DNA of 64,000 bases from Diploptera punctata (GCA_030220185.1 JASPKZ010004951.1:737501-801500); one strand, 5' to 3'; positions 32,667-43,899 are shown, counted from the stretch's first letter. Numbers and translations: made by a program. The notes: generated from the sequence alone by a model not told the origin.

Positions 32667-32894
32667 ATCCATATTTGGTTCGTCTTCCGGGCTTATAGGC
32701 CGTGGTCTGGTTGTCTTCTTACTCGACGTTTCGTCTACTGCTGTGGTAGACCTCATCAGGAGATTCTGCGTGCTCTCTGTGAACTCCTCAACAGTCGGCT
32801 GCAGACTGTAAGAAGACAACCAGACCACGGCCTATAAGCCCGGAAGACGAACCAAATATGGATCAAGACGCCGGCCGTGAAAGCCTACAATTAT
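32667..32894. mobile_element. Family D palindrome with 12 bp TSD
   Basis: Flanked by ATAGAAGCAATG (32655-32666 and 32895-32906). Perfect arms of about 55 bp (ATCCATATTTGGTTCGTCTT … AAGACGAACCAAATATGGAT). The left minus arm includes the hammerhead and more. Tail with GGCCGTGAAAGCCT on the right only. Confidence 0.87.
32720..32766 (-). ncRNA. Hammerhead ribozyme candidate, family D
   Basis: Minus strand: CTGATGA (32759-32753) followed by GG, helix II GTCTAC/GTAGAC perfect, GAAA (32732-32729), helix III ACGT, H17 is C at 32725, then GAG pairing with CTC before the core. The CTGATGAG…CGAAACGTC signature is typical of small hammerheads of PLEs. Confidence 0.85.
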
Positions 32895-33186
32895 ATAGAA
32901 GCAATGGTTTCAAAAGCATTTGGCGAGAGGGAATTACAACGTATATAAGAGAAAAATTTGCATCTAGATCGTAACTCGCCTCGGTAGCTCAGTTGGTAGA
33001 GCATTTGGCCTGGCAAGCCAAAGGTCCTGGGTTCGAGTCTCAGTCTACGTGAAAATCTTTCTCTTCAAATATAATTTAACTTGATAGTTTATTGAAAAAT
33101 ATATTTTATCTTAATATAGTCATTTAAATAATATTTATTTTCATTGAATATAAATGTTGTAATGAAAAAAAGTAACAATTTAGATT

Positions 33187-33385
33187 CTCATCATCATCAT
33201 CTATGTAGGTATTAGGCCATGTGGCCTGTTACAGTCTCAAAGAGGAATTTTCCATCCAGCATTTTTTTGGATGTACCAAGATCTTTTACCTTGGGAGCAG
33301 TAACAAAGCATGGCTTTTGGGATTCTATGAGATAGCATTCATTGAAGATGGACTTTCCAGTTGCAATTTTGATTCTAGATGGTTA
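33187..33385 (-). pseudogene. LINE-B 3' end fragment
   Basis: Minus-strand C-terminal sequence (HRIPKAMLCYCSQGKRSW) ending in a (GAT)n tail at 33187-33201, like the LINE-B end at 45370. Confidence 0.75.
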
Positions 33386-33504
33386 AAATAATTATTTTAT
33401 GTTATTACTGGGTATTAATTTATTTATAAAAATATTTAAGAAACTGTTATTGAAGTAATAGCCAAAGATATAAGTTACATGACTTCAATAATATTTATCC
33501 TCAT

Positions 33505-34530
33505 TTGTTGACTTCATAAAGGCTTTTGACAAAATAGAAAAAAATATATTATTACAAATTTTAGCTGATGATAACGTTCCACAACAATATATTACTAATA
33601 TCTTCAACATCTACAAAGATGACGAAATCTCTGTTAAACAAGATGGCAAATTATCTTCTTGGAAAAAGATCAACACTGGAGTAAGACAGGGATGTGGACT
33701 TTCACCAGTGCTTTTCATTATATATATATAAATAGATTAATAAATGAATGGAGGAAAACACAACGAGGATATATACCCATCAATAGGAACCTCAAACTCG
33801 ATGCTATTCTTTTTGCAGAGATTTAGCTCTTCTGGCACTTTCCGAAAATGATTTGCAACGATCAATTTATAATTTACAAAAAATAGCTGCCAAATTTAAT
33901 ATGGAAATATCAATTAACAAAACTAAAATTATAGCATTTCTTGGGAAGGACCCCATACAAAGTAAAATCTGTCTCTAGAATAAAATTTTAGAGAGATCTA
34001 ATCAATTTTAATATCTTGGATATTATCTCTCTATCTGGGATGAAAAGGATATCCCTGAAAAAATTACTAGTTATAATAAAAGTTTGAGAATTATTAATCA
34101 AGTTATGAAACCATCCCTTGTACAAAAAAGCACCAGATTACGTTTATATAACACTTTGGCTAGACCAGTGTTGACCTATGGTAGTGAAGCATGGACACTA
34201 AAAATACAACACGAAAGCAGAATAACGGCTTGTGAAATGAGATTCATGCACAGAACAGCGGGTTACACCAGATGGGATCGGAAAAGGAACACCGATATCT
34301 TAAAAGAATTGAAGACTACACCAATTTGGAATATATTAAACAGTACCAACTAAATTGGAAACACCATCTTAAAAGAATGAGTTCAAATCGGATCCCCAAA
34401 GTTGTTTATAATTATATACCAAGAGGACGAAGATCACTGGGCCGTTCTATGAAACGCTGGGAGGGAAAATTTTCTATAGGATCATAACAGGCCTTGGCCT
34501 AATACTTGGAAGGAAGAAGAAGAATTATGT
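33505..34530 (+). pseudogene. LINE-B reverse transcriptase, degraded
   Basis: Plus strand: VDFIKAFDKIEKNILLQILA, NTGVRQGCGLSPVLFIIYI, a broken catalytic region near 33800-33830, then a frame 34084-34353 with RLRLYNTLARPVLTYGSEAW, CEMRFMHRTAGYTRWDRKRN. A shifted frame gives the C-terminal RGRRSLGRSMKRWEGKF. Ends in a (GAA)n tail at about 34510-34524. Multiple stops and shifts. Confidence 0.8.
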
Positions 34531-34574
34531 GAAATTCTGTCACTATTAGATTCATAGTTAAATATGGGAAATAA

Positions 34575-34700
34575 CATTATGAGGTTCTTATTCATGAATG
34601 AATTAATCATTTTTTACATCTTACCTCATAGTTTGTTTTCTTAAACATGGGAACTGCAGTTTTGAAGAGGAAACATCCCTCCCATTTTGAACCGACACTA
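34575..34700 (-). repeat. PLE 3' fragment
   Basis: Minus strand: AAAACTGCAGTT helix III remnant, TATGAGGTAAGATG, and tail GAACCTCATAATG mirrored at 34577-34589. Confidence 0.6.
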
Positions 34701-34844
34701 TTAGATTGTTGGACGGGTAATTAAGTAACCATCAAAAAATAAACTGTTCAACGGGTTAACAAATTTTGTACAGGCCAATTAATTATACATAGGGCAAGTA
34801 AGAAACAAAATGCTTCTCATTGATCAATAAGTGACTAATACAGA

Positions 34845-36140
34845 GTATCTCAAACTGATGTAGACACTTTTTGAAAGGTTATTTCTCAGAAAAAAAAAAG
34901 ACAAAATATAATTTTTGTTGTGTTGTATTCCTTAAACTTTCTTAAGCCTGTACATGATCAAAATGTCCACCTTCTGCTACAGTACACTCCCAACAATTAT
35001 GTCGATCAGAGTGACATACCATCTGGATTGTTGCTAATGGAATATCATTGATGGTATGTTCAATCTGTCTCTCATTCCTCCAGTGATTTGTGGTTTTGTG
35101 ACATACACCATATTCTTTAAAGTTCCCCATAGATAGAAGTCTAGAAGGGTTAAATTGGGACATTGAGGCAGGAACTCCGTAGCACTTCCTCTTTGTCTGA
35201 TTGAATGTGCAATCGAGAACATTTCTCACATAGGTATGAAAGTAAGGTTGAGCCCCGACTTGTTGGGAGTAAACCTCATTTTCAATCTCATTCTCAAAGA
35301 TATCATCAAGACAACCAACATTTCCAGGTAAGTCTGACCCATGACAGTCTCTTCGAAGAAGTATGGCCTAATTAATCCTCTGGAAGACAGGCCACACCAT
35401 ACTGCTACTCATGGAAGATGAAAAGCTTTTTCTTCAATGATGTTTGGTTTTTCGTTAGACCAGAACACTAACTAACTAACCACTGGCACTATCGAACCCA
35501 TAGGTTCTTGGCCGCATGGACATAAGCTCTCCATACATCCTTATCCTGAGCCAATGTTTTCCAATCATCCCCTGCATAATCTACTTCCCACAAATCATAG
35601 TTAATGTTATTCTCCCACCTCATTCTTCGTCTACAAACTGGGCGTTTTCTCTCTGGTTTTCCTACAAGAAGCTTCCATGCATGTCTATCATTCCCTATTC
35701 GTGCCACATGTCCTGCCCATCGCAGTATACGAGACTGAACTGTTCTCATTATATCTGGCTTCCTATAAAGACCATGTAATTCACTGTTATGCAGTCTTCT
35801 CCATAGACCAGAACACACAATTAATAATACCATTATGTTTAAATGTGGCTTCAACTGACCAAATAAATGAGCCTTGAAAATCTTCCTTTTCAACACACTT
35901 GTGCACGAACCACTCACAAAATTTCAGTCAGCTATCTGGGTCGTCCTCATTATATGAATTAGCTCACAAAATTCAATGAACACTGGATTTCTCGATGCAA
36001 ATCTCACAAGAACATTGCCTCAATGACTACTTTGGGTATTGTGCAAAAAACCTGCATGATTGCATCAGCACTCTTGTTATTAGTGGAACTTCTCTTCCTT
36101 TTGTGCAGAAGTTATTTTGCACCTATTGAGAATTTCAAAA
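34845..36140 (-). pseudogene. Mariner-type transposase relic split by LINE-A
   Basis: Minus strand, from high to low coordinate: an N-terminal region (35820-36100), then after the LINE-A insertion [29 protein letters not shown], and the C-terminal PNLTLLDFYLWGTLKNMVYV (third catalytic Asp region). Frameshifts throughout. The low end has GAGTATCTCAAACTGATGTA, perhaps the terminal repeat; I could not find its partner. Confidence 0.7.
35469..35804 (-). mobile_element. LINE-A 5'-truncated insertion with 12 bp TSD
   Basis: Flanked by AGACCAGAACAC (35457-35468 and 35805-35816). C-terminal domain with WRRLHNSELHGLYRKPDIMR, RWAGHVARIGNDRHAWK and a (GTTA)n tail at 35468-35480. The apparent 142-codon frame 35489-35917 is a chimera of this LINE and the surrounding mariner relic. 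Confidence 0.88.
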
Positions 36141-36153
36141 TTATCTGAAAACT

Positions 36154-37403
36154 ATTAAATTAATATTAAGAAGCTAAAGCTGTTACTATGATTGAAATAA
36201 GTATATTAAAGTACACTACTAAATTATTGTAATCAAATGGTAAAGAGAAAAATTTATGCCTGAACCGGGAATCGAACCCCGAACCTTCAGCTTTCCGTGC
36301 TGATGCTCTTAACCATTGAGCTAATTCAGGCTTCCTTCCCATCCAAGCATAAATCCTTCCTTTACCTTACTGTCTTGGTCCCACATTCAAATGCCAAGAA
36401 TCATCATTCACAAATGCACAATGAATGGCTTCTACCTGAAGAAGACATGAAGGGACTCCACATAGCTATAGCATTATTTATTAAATTAATATTAAGAAGC
36501 TAAAGCTGTTACTATGATTGAAATAAGTATATTAAAGTACACTACTAAATTATTGTAATCAAATAGTAAAGAGAAAAATTTATGCCTGAACCGGGAATCG
36601 AACCCCGAACCTTCAGCTTCCGTGCTGATGCTCTAACCATTGAGCTAATCCAGGCTTCCTTCCCATCCAAGCATAAATCCTTCCTTTACCTTACTGTCTT
36701 GGTCCCACATTCAAATGCTATGAATCATCATTCACAAATGCACAATGAATGGCTTCTACCTGAAGAAGACATGAAGGGACTCCACATAGCTATAGCATTA
36801 TTTATTAAATTAATATTAAGAAGCTAAAGCTGTTACTATGATTGAAATAAGTATATTAAAGTACACTACTAAATTATTGTAATCAAATGGTAAAGAGAAA
36901 AATTTATGCCTGAACCGGGAATCGAACTCCGAACCTTCAGCTTTCCGTGCTGATGCTCTAACCATTGAGCTAATCCAGGCTTCCTTCCCATCCAAGCATA
37001 AATCCTTCCTTTACCTTACTGTCTTGGTCCCACATTCAAATGCTATGAATCATCATTCACAAATGCACAATGAATGGCTTCTACCTGAAGAAGACATGAA
37101 GGGACTCCACATAGCTATAGCATTATTTATTAAATTAATATTAAGAAGCTAAAGCTGTTACTATGATTGAAATAAGTATATTAAAGTACACTACTAAATT
37201 ATTGTAATCAAATGGTAAAGAGAAAAATTTATGCCTGAACCGGGAATTTGAATGTGGGACCAAGACAGTAAGGTAAAGGAAGGATTTATGCTTGGATGGG
37301 AAGGAAGCCTGGATTAGCTCAATGGTTAGAGCATCAGCACGGAAAGCTGAAGGTTCGGGGTTCGATTCCCGGTTCAGGTATAAATTTTTCTCTTTACCAT
37401 TTG
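36154..37403 (-). mobile_element. SINE-B concatemer inserted as one unit, 14 bp TSD
   Basis: Flanked by ATTATCTGAAAACT (36140-36153 and 37404-37417). A partial unit, three full 324-326 bp units in tandem, a partial unit, then an inverted tRNA-head piece (37247-37403). Each minus-strand head starts GCCTGGATTAGCTCAATGGT and folds as a near-complete cloverleaf: 7 bp acceptor, 5 bp anticodon stem TCAGC/GCTGA, B-box GGTTCGATTCCC. It has no long variable arm, so it is not a real tRNA-Ser despite the GGA anticodon position. Confidence 0.85.
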
Positions 37404-37439
37404 ATTATCTGAAAACTGTTTCCTTACACACAATCTACA

Positions 37440-37790
37440 ACATTAATAATGTTAAAATGAGTCATACATCTCACCTCATACACTCTATGTTCTTCACAGC
37501 ACAAGACCATGGTTTCAGGAATAGCCATTCTTATCTTCAGCCATTTTTTTTACTCTAACATTAATTCCCATAATACGTTTTATGAAACATACAATATTTT
37601 TAATCATCTCCTTGCCCCACTGTGAACCAAGATGGTACTGGTCATCAAGATGGTACTGAAGATAAGACCGCTATGGTCTTAAAATCGCGATCTACTTAGA
37701 AGATTAAAATGAGGAGAGGTATGAAACATTTGATTTGATCTTAAATTAAACTCGTAGTGATTTATTCCTATAAAAGTTCAATAAATATAA
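37440..37790. repeat. Two joined PLE 3' ends in opposite orientation
   Basis: The left minus part ends in CATCTCACCTCATACACTC with a good hammerhead. The right plus part is from another PLE family: CTGAAGATAAGACC, helix II AAGACC/GGTCTT, AAAA in place of GAAA, octamer ATCGCGAT, GAGGAGAGGTATG. No common TSD found. Confidence 0.6.
37496..37548 (-). ncRNA. Hammerhead ribozyme candidate
   Basis: Minus strand: CTGAAGA (37540-37534); helix II GAAT/ATTC with one mismatch outside; GAAA (37516-37513); helix III ACCATGGT (37513-37506); H17 is C at 37505. Helix I has mainly wobble pairs. Confidence 0.65.
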
Positions 37791-38045
37791 ATTTGACTGA
37801 ACTGGAATTTGACTGAAGATGGAAGTAATACTTTACATATGAAACCGGTATCATGAAGACATGCAACTTTGTGAGGTGAAATGTTAAAGCATTTTCTCCA
37901 ACTCATAACTAAACTGAATAACAATTAACTAAGGTGAACAAGATATAAATTTAGCTATATAAAATATAAGCATATATTGAATATTTTGTGTTGAGTTGTT
38001 TTTGACTCACCTCATACTTCATAGTGTTATTTCCTACCTACATAA

Positions 38046-39785
38046 CTGTTGTTGTTTTCAAATACTGTGACTTGGCACCGAAGCCATTAGCGTTCTTGTT
38101 CTCCAATATTTCTCTATGGTGGATCCAACAGGTAATACTTCACAGGTTTGTAGGTGTTCTTCATTCATTTCTTCGTCTTTATTGCATAGAGGACAATTTG
38201 GATTCATGTAGATTCCTATTTTATATAAATGTTTGGCCACATAGTCATGTTCTGTAAGCAGTCTAAATTTTGCTACTGTAGTTTTACGTGGAATTTCTGG
38301 AATAATATCTGGCTTCTTTACTAAAATATTCCATTTTTTGTCTTTGGCTTTATTACATAGGTCTTGGTTTTGATTTTATATTTGTTTTTAATTATTCTTT
38401 TTATGGATGTGAAAGGTAAGCTTTTAGTAGTATTCTGAATTAAATTGGAGCCTTTTCTGGCAAGAAAATCAGCAGTGTCATTTCCAGCAATTCCACAATG
38501 TGCAGGTATCCATTGCAATTGAATTCTTTTCTGTAGTTTATGGAGTTGTTGAATCATTTTGTAGCACTCTTTAATTTGTACTGACTTCATTTTGTGTGAA
38601 TTTATTGCGTATATTGCTGCCTTAGAATCAGAGAGTATGACAGCATTTTGAAATTTATTTATTCTGTATAGTAATTGTTGGAGTGAAATATGAATAGCCG
38701 TTACTTCCGCATCAAAATTTGTTGTGTGGTATCCTGCTGGTTGATATAATGAAAATAATGCACATGTAATTCCTGATCCTGAGTTATCAATAGTAGATCC
38801 ATCTGTATAGACATGTAACCATTCTTCTGGTGGATATCTCTTATTCACAGCTTCTAATGCTAGTTTTTAGTACAGGCGTGGGAGTTTCAGATTTTGTAAC
38901 TGGTTCTTCTAGATTTAGCTGAATGTTAATTGGTTCAAAAGAAAGAGGGTTATCTCTGATCAAAACATTTTCTTTAGATTTAGGAAGATTCAAATCTGTT
39001 TTTATTTCCATTACTTTGGACAAGAAACTTGTTTGTTTTCAACTTGGTTGGTTGTAACTGTCTTTTTTCCCATTTTGTTGTTGTTAATCGTAACATTTTC
39101 TCATGTTGTGTTATTGCCTGTTCCTCTAAGGTTAGACATATTGGAGGGTTCTGAGTTAGTGTTTGCATTGCTGTGATTGGAGTTGATTTTGCTGCGCTGG
39201 TTATAAGCTGTAAAGCCTGATTTTGGAATACTTCTAGGCGATTCAGGTTAGAGTTATTTGCTGTGATTATTACCTCCCCGTTGTATAGAAGTATTGGCTT
39301 GATGAATGTTTTATATGTGGTGTTCAGAGTCTGGCGATTACTACCCCACTTTGCTCCAGCTAATCTTTTTAAGTTTGAAAATCTTTTCGTTGCTTTGTTT
39401 ACTACTGCTTCAATATGTTTTCTCCAAGATAATTTTGAATAAAAAATTGTCCCTAGATATTTTGATTATTTCCCTAGAAAATTTAGATTTTTCTATTTGT
39501 GAGGAAGATGTTCACATAATCATGTCATCTGCAAAAGAGCTGTCTTTATTTCTGTGTTTGATAGCTGGTGGAAGATCGTTAAAGTAGATGTTGAACAGGA
39601 TTGTACTTAGTACTGCACCTTGAGGGAGGGCCATTTTTATTTGTCGGAATTTGGAAGTAGTCATTATATTTTGTAGCACAGAAACGTTGTGAAAGAAACT
39701 GGGTGATCCAGTTTAACATATTGTTTTGAATGCCTAATTTTGTGAGTTTTTCAAGTACATAACTTAATATATTGAATACGTTCGA
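38046..39785 (-). mobile_element. LINE-C copy: RT end, RNase H, C-terminus
   Basis: Minus strand. The RT end is at 39470-39785 (ALPQGAVLSTILFNIYFNDL, then SSFADDM). The linker follows, then RNase H (38321-38848), then the Cys-rich C-terminus (38058-38240; CPLCNKDEEMNEEHLQTCEV). A short (AAC)n-like tail is at 38047-38060. It landed next to or within a PLE palindrome end (38009-38046). 5'-truncated in RT and frameshifted. Confidence 0.85.
38321..38848 (-). pseudogene. LINE-C RNase H domain
   Basis: A 175-codon frame with the RNase H signature: HVYTDGSTIDNSGSG (first Asp), NFDAEVTAIHISLQQLL (Glu), NAVILSDSKAAIYAINSH (Asp), IQLQWIPAHCGIAGNDTADF (last Asp) and LARKGSNLIQ. All four catalytic acids are visible. 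RNase H in LINE ORF2 follows the RT and degrades the RNA strand of the hybrid. The frame ends at NGIF*, before the Cys-rich C-terminus, because of a frame change near 38320. Confidence 0.9.
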
Positions 39786-40056
39786 AATAAATCACACAGA
39801 TGCATGACTTATTATGACTGTTCCTGTATTAGTGGTGTGTTTGGTATTCTGACACTTGCAATTCCCCCTGCTCCCTTCACCCTGAGCTTTCATTCTTTCC
39901 ATCTGTAGACTGTATCAAATTCAACCCTCCAACATTGTCGAACTACAACAACATTCTCCATTTTCCAATAACACTTCAGTAACCACTTACATTCATTGAA
40001 TTATAATTTCACTGCCATGCTTGTTTATAAACACATGAAGAACGATGAATATGTTT

Positions 40057-40340
40057 TTAAAAATTTTGTTTAGTTATTTCTTGACTCACCTCATACTTCT
40101 TAACTCCCTCGCATATCTAGATTTCGTCACTGTATTTGTGACATTCTCAATGCTGTTCACGTTCACAACTTACGTCCAATGGTCTCCTCTCCTGCAGACT
40201 GACCTCGAGCATTGGGAATGTCACAAATACAGTGACGAAATCTAGATATGTGAGGGTGTTAAGAAGTACGAGGTGAGTCAAGAAACAACTAAACAAAATT
40301 AAAATAAACCTCATAGTGTTATTTCCTACCTACATAACTT
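40057..40340. mobile_element. Palindromic PLE derivative with 15 bp TSD
   Basis: Flanked by AACGATGAATATGTT (40042-40056 and 40341-40355). Arms with ACTCACCTCATACTTCTTAA and the mirrored CGTCACTGTATTTGTGACAT. The right arm alone has the tail AACCTCATAGTGTTATTTCC. Confidence 0.87.
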
Positions 40341-40559
40341 AACGATGAATATGTTGCTACGCTATTCCAGTGCCACAAAAATTGTATTTCTGTCTCATTT
40401 TGTTGCTGAGAAATAACATTTCAAAGAGTGTATATATCAATTTGAGTCACTCGATAGTTAATAAAGTATTTTTACATTGAATATAAGTGGATTTATATTG
40501 TATTAATATAAAGAAAAGTTAGTTGTATGGTGAGCTTTTTTATGAATAAATCACTATGT

Positions 40560-41285
40560 GGTTTAATTTATGATTAAATTAAAATGTTTCATCTCCTCAT
40601 ATCCTAAGTAGATCGCGATTTCAAAGCCTTCATGACTTCATTTTCAGTACTATCTTGTCGCAATTTGGAGCCGGAACAGGCTAGTAAATAAGCCTAAACC
40701 GTGAAGAAGAAGATCTTGTCGACTGATGTTATATCGATCAGAAGAACTACTTCTTCCCTCTGTTGGTGGACAGATAAACTTCCGGATCCAATCAGAATCC
40801 ATGGGAATTTCAACGTTCATGAGTTTTTCTTTCTTGTTTTCTTGAATGTGGATTTTTTCCCAAACCGTGAGTTCTTTTAGTTACTTGAAAACTAGGGTGA
40901 GAGAACATCTTAGAAATGTCAAAAATGGTGAAGTGGCATTAGCTGCTCATGCTTGGTCTGAAAAACATCTAATTAAATCAAAAGCCAGTCTAATTAAACA
41001 AACAGAGAAAAACTAAAAGAACTCACAGTTTGGGAAAAAATCCACATTAAAAAAAAAACAAGAAAGAAAAAATTATGAACTTCGAAATTCCTGTGGATTC
41101 TGATTGGATCTAGAGATTTATTGGTTCACGAATAGAGGGAAGAAGAAGTAGTTTTTGTGATCGACATAACATCAGTCGACAAGATAGTACTAAAGATGAA
41201 TCTGAGAAGGCTTTGAAATTGCTATCTACTTAGAAGACCGGAAATGAGGAAAGATATGAAATATTTTAATTTAATCATAGGTATA
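40560..41285. mobile_element. Head-to-head PLE dimer with a tiny LINE insertion
   Basis: Left minus arm with octamer ATCGCGAT, GAAA and helix I intact but CTGAAAA core. Right plus arm with GIY-YIG C-terminal codons (about 40880-41110) and a decayed ribozyme. The left arm holds a roughly 50 bp LINE 3' end with a GAAGAAGA tail, bounded by ATCTTGTCG at about 40667 and 40713. Confidence 0.7.
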
Positions 41286-41739
41286 TGGTGATAATTTAAA
41301 CCACAGCTTAAACATAGATTCAATTTGAGATAATTATCTACATTTAATAAACTGCACATTGAACTATTTTCAGTGAGTTTTGATTCATCAATATAATCAA
41401 TTTATCACTTCATGTTCTTTCTTAAGAAGAGAGTCCTGCTAAACCCTAAGAAAACGAACCCAGTATCATTACTTTACTCCTTAGTTCAAAAGAGCATAAG
41501 GCTTTTTACCAGAGATTATTATACACATTTCACATAGTATATAAGTACACACAAATAACATTTAAGGGGGAAAAAATAACCACATTCATATAAAATTAGC
41601 GATAAATTGATTTGATAACAGATAATATCAAACAAATATATTTATTAAATCTGACTGTACATCATCATCACAAACTTCACATGCTGGACCCTGGTGACAA
41701 ATATATTATGTGTAAAGTAATAATTTTCTAAATCAATGG

Positions 41740-42065
41740 TAAAGAGAAAAATTTTTACCTGAACCGGGAATCGAACCCCGAACCTTTAGCTTTCCGTGCT
41801 AATGCTCTGCCACTGAGCTAATCCAGGCTTCATTCCCATCCAAGCAAGAATCCTTCCTTTACCTTACTCTACTGGCCCCACATTCAATTGCAATGAATCA
41901 TCATTCACAAATACACAATGAATGGCTTCTACCTGAAGAAGACATGAAGGGACTCCACACAGCTATAGCATTATTTATTAAATTAATATTGAGAAGCTAA
42001 AGCTATTACTATCATAGAAATAAGTAAATTAATGAACACAATTAAATTATTGTAAATCAATGGTA
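41740..42065 (-). mobile_element. SINE-B single unit
   Basis: Same unit as the 36 kb concatemer, minus strand, with head GATTAGCTCAGTGGCAGAGC (shortened D-arm). Borders read AATCAATGGTAA on both sides, almost the unit junction of the concatemer. It ends about 40 nt from the donor of the Nf1 exon at 42104. Confidence 0.8.
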
Positions 42066-42103
42066 ACAATTTTCTCTTTCAATATTAAAAGCAAATTACT
42101 AAC

Positions 42104-42209
42104 CTCCATAATTTCTAGAAGAGCATCTGTGATAACCTCAAGGGAAGTTAATGACAGACGTTCACGGTCAGAGTTGGTTGCACCTGAAAAACTTCTTTCT
42201 TGTCCATAC
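42104..42209 (-). CDS. Nf1: Neurofibromin internal exon
   Basis: This 106 nt exon enters in phase 2 (the split codon gives Trp) and leaves in phase 0. The acceptor is TTAATCCAG and the donor GTTAGT. It reads YGQERSFSGATNSDRERLS, then LTSLEVITDALLEIME. The second half is nearly invariant among neurofibromins, whereas the serine-rich first half is a variable linker in the family. A tRNA-derived SINE ends about 40 nt beyond the donor. The introns on either side are about 12.6 kb and 14.4 kb, the longest in the window. Confidence 0.92.
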
Positions 42210-42219
42210 CTGGATTAAA

Positions 42220-42620
42220 ATGAATGGGATTTTTAATAATTCTTACAAAACACAGTATAAAATCCCAAGTGTGCAACTCTCAAATAGCAAATGGAGAGTA
42301 TTGACAGTCACATGGTTAATGTAATGTAATCCCTCAAATCTAATTTCAGTTTTCTTTGCTACTTCTCAATTCAATAGCTACTTAGATGTCCTCATGAGAC
42401 CAGAGGGACCAAATTCCAGACTTATTTTTTTATGTGCAGCTGGGAATGAAGTCTAAGGTCCCTGTTGTTGGTCAGACAAAATAATATATACACCATCACA
42501 TACACTATAAGTTATTTTAATGCAATCTTCTTATTATTTTACACGCCAATAAAGTGTAAATGTTACATTTATCACCCTAATTGAAAATTAGGAGAAAAAT
42601 ATTAAAAGAATTGATATTAA
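42220..42620. other. Nf1 intron, nothing recognised
   Basis: No domain or repeat boundary seen in this stretch upstream of the exon at 42104-42209. Confidence 0.4.
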
Positions 42621-42624
42621 TCAT

Positions 42625-42740
42625 TATGAGTTGGGGATTTTGACTCACCTTACATTTAAAAAATATGAGGCGAGTCAAAATCCCTAACTCATAATAATTA
42701 AAAGAAACCTCATAGTGTTACTTCCTACAAATATTAAATA
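42625..42740. repeat. Minimal PLE palindrome
   Basis: About 35 bp arms: ATTATGAGTTGGGGATTTTG mirrored by CAAAATCCCTAACTCATAAT, then a tail AACCTCATAGTGTTACTTCC on the right. Confidence 0.65.
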
Positions 42741-42916
42741 AAGTTTATATTAAATTTATGTAGTGGTACACACTGCTAAAATCATTAGCAATATATAGCA
42801 AATATAAACATTCTTTTACCACATGATGATTATAAACAAAACATCTAGTTCTGCCAATTTATTAAAAGAATGCAGAATTTTTTCAAGGGATTAATATCCC
42901 TTCTCATTATGTTGAA

Positions 42917-43690
42917 ATTAATGTTGGGAAGTAAACATTATGAGGTAATGTTTTGATGTTTTTATTATTAATTTCATACATCTCAATGATAGATAAAACA
43001 TATTTGAAGAGAAAAATTATACGCAGGTAGCTCAGATGGTACAGTACTTGGTCTAGAGAACCAAGGGTCCCAGGTTCAAGTCCCGGTCTGAGCGTATAAT
43101 TTTTCTCTTCAAATATGATTTATCTATCATTGAGATGTATGAAATTAATAATAAAAACATTGAAAAAAGCCGTACTGGCATTTATAATATAATGTATAAT
43201 TCCCAAATATGTCTTCTTAATAAAGGAGCCGTCATTTGCAAAGATAGAAGCAAAGGCTTCATAGCATTTGGTGGGCGGGAATTACAATGTATATAGAGAA
43301 AAATTTGCATTTAGATCGGTACTTGCTCAGGTAGCTCAGATGGTAGAGCACTTGGTCTAGAGAACCAAGTCTTGGTCTGAGCGTATAATTTTTCTCTTCA
43401 AATATGATTTATCTATTATGAGGTAATAATCATTTAAAATTCAATGGAGAAAATTATTTTGAAAACTCACCTCATAAATTTTGTGCTTTTCACGAAACCG
43501 TGGTTTTGGATGATGTCTCATCTATCTTCAGTCAAAACTCCTACTAAATATTCTCTTACATATAGAGTTGACTAAATGTTCTCTTACATTTAGAGTCAGA
43601 GTTTTGACTGAAGATGGATGAGCCATCAACCAAAACCATGGTTTTGTGAAAAGCACAAAATTAATGATTTCTCCGATGAATTTTAAAATC
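42917..43690. mobile_element. Palindromic PLE derivative interrupted by SINE-A
   Basis: The left tail GGGAAGTAAACATTATGAGG is split by the SINE. The arms at 43440-43690 have mirrored CTGAAGA cores, octamer ACCATGGT (right) and TTTGTGCTTTTCAC/GTGAAAAGCACAAA. Confidence 0.7.
42950..43414 (+). mobile_element. SINE-A dimer with 13 bp TSD
   Basis: Flanked by ATTATGAGGTAAT (42937-42949 and 43415-43427). Two plus-strand tRNA-like heads, at about 43022-43095 and 43323-43385 (the second internally deleted), each followed by TATAATTTTTCTCTTCAAAT. Inserted as one unit. Confidence 0.8.
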
Positions 43691-43899
43691 TCATCTCATA
43701 TTTCATTTTTTTACCTAGAATTCTAGTTGAGATGGAGATGATGGTCTTGAAATCATATCCACGTGAGAAAATATAAAATGAGTTAAGGTGAATTCTAATT
43801 GAGAATGGAGACTGTGGTCTTTGAAATATGTGAGGTGAGGTGCACATCTCTATATAATGCCCAATATCATCTCACAGTGTAATTTCTTTCAATTTTACA

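Larger units (their letters stand above)
32485..33090. mobile_element. SINE-A pair interrupted by a family D palindrome
   Basis: The left part (32485-32666) has only the B-box half of a tRNA head (GTCCCGGGTTCGTGTC). The right part (32895-33085) has a complete tRNA-like head GCCTCGGTAGCTCAGTTGGT at 32978-32997. The body runs across the inserted element. Confidence 0.7.

Noticed and set aside
35489..35917. A 142-codon minus-strand open frame as one gene
   Set aside because: It joins mariner relic sequence (first ~38 codons) to an inserted LINE-A fragment across the TSD at 35805-35816. A chance fusion, not a gene.
36236..37385. Cluster of functional tRNA genes
   Set aside because: The heads fold well, but each sits in a 325 bp repeated unit with the same flanks. 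The GGA anticodon position would imply tRNA-Ser, which needs a long variable arm, absent here. A SINE concatemer explains it better.
36154..37403. CRISPR array
   Set aside because: Repeat units are 325 bp with no short repeat/spacer pattern, in an animal genome.
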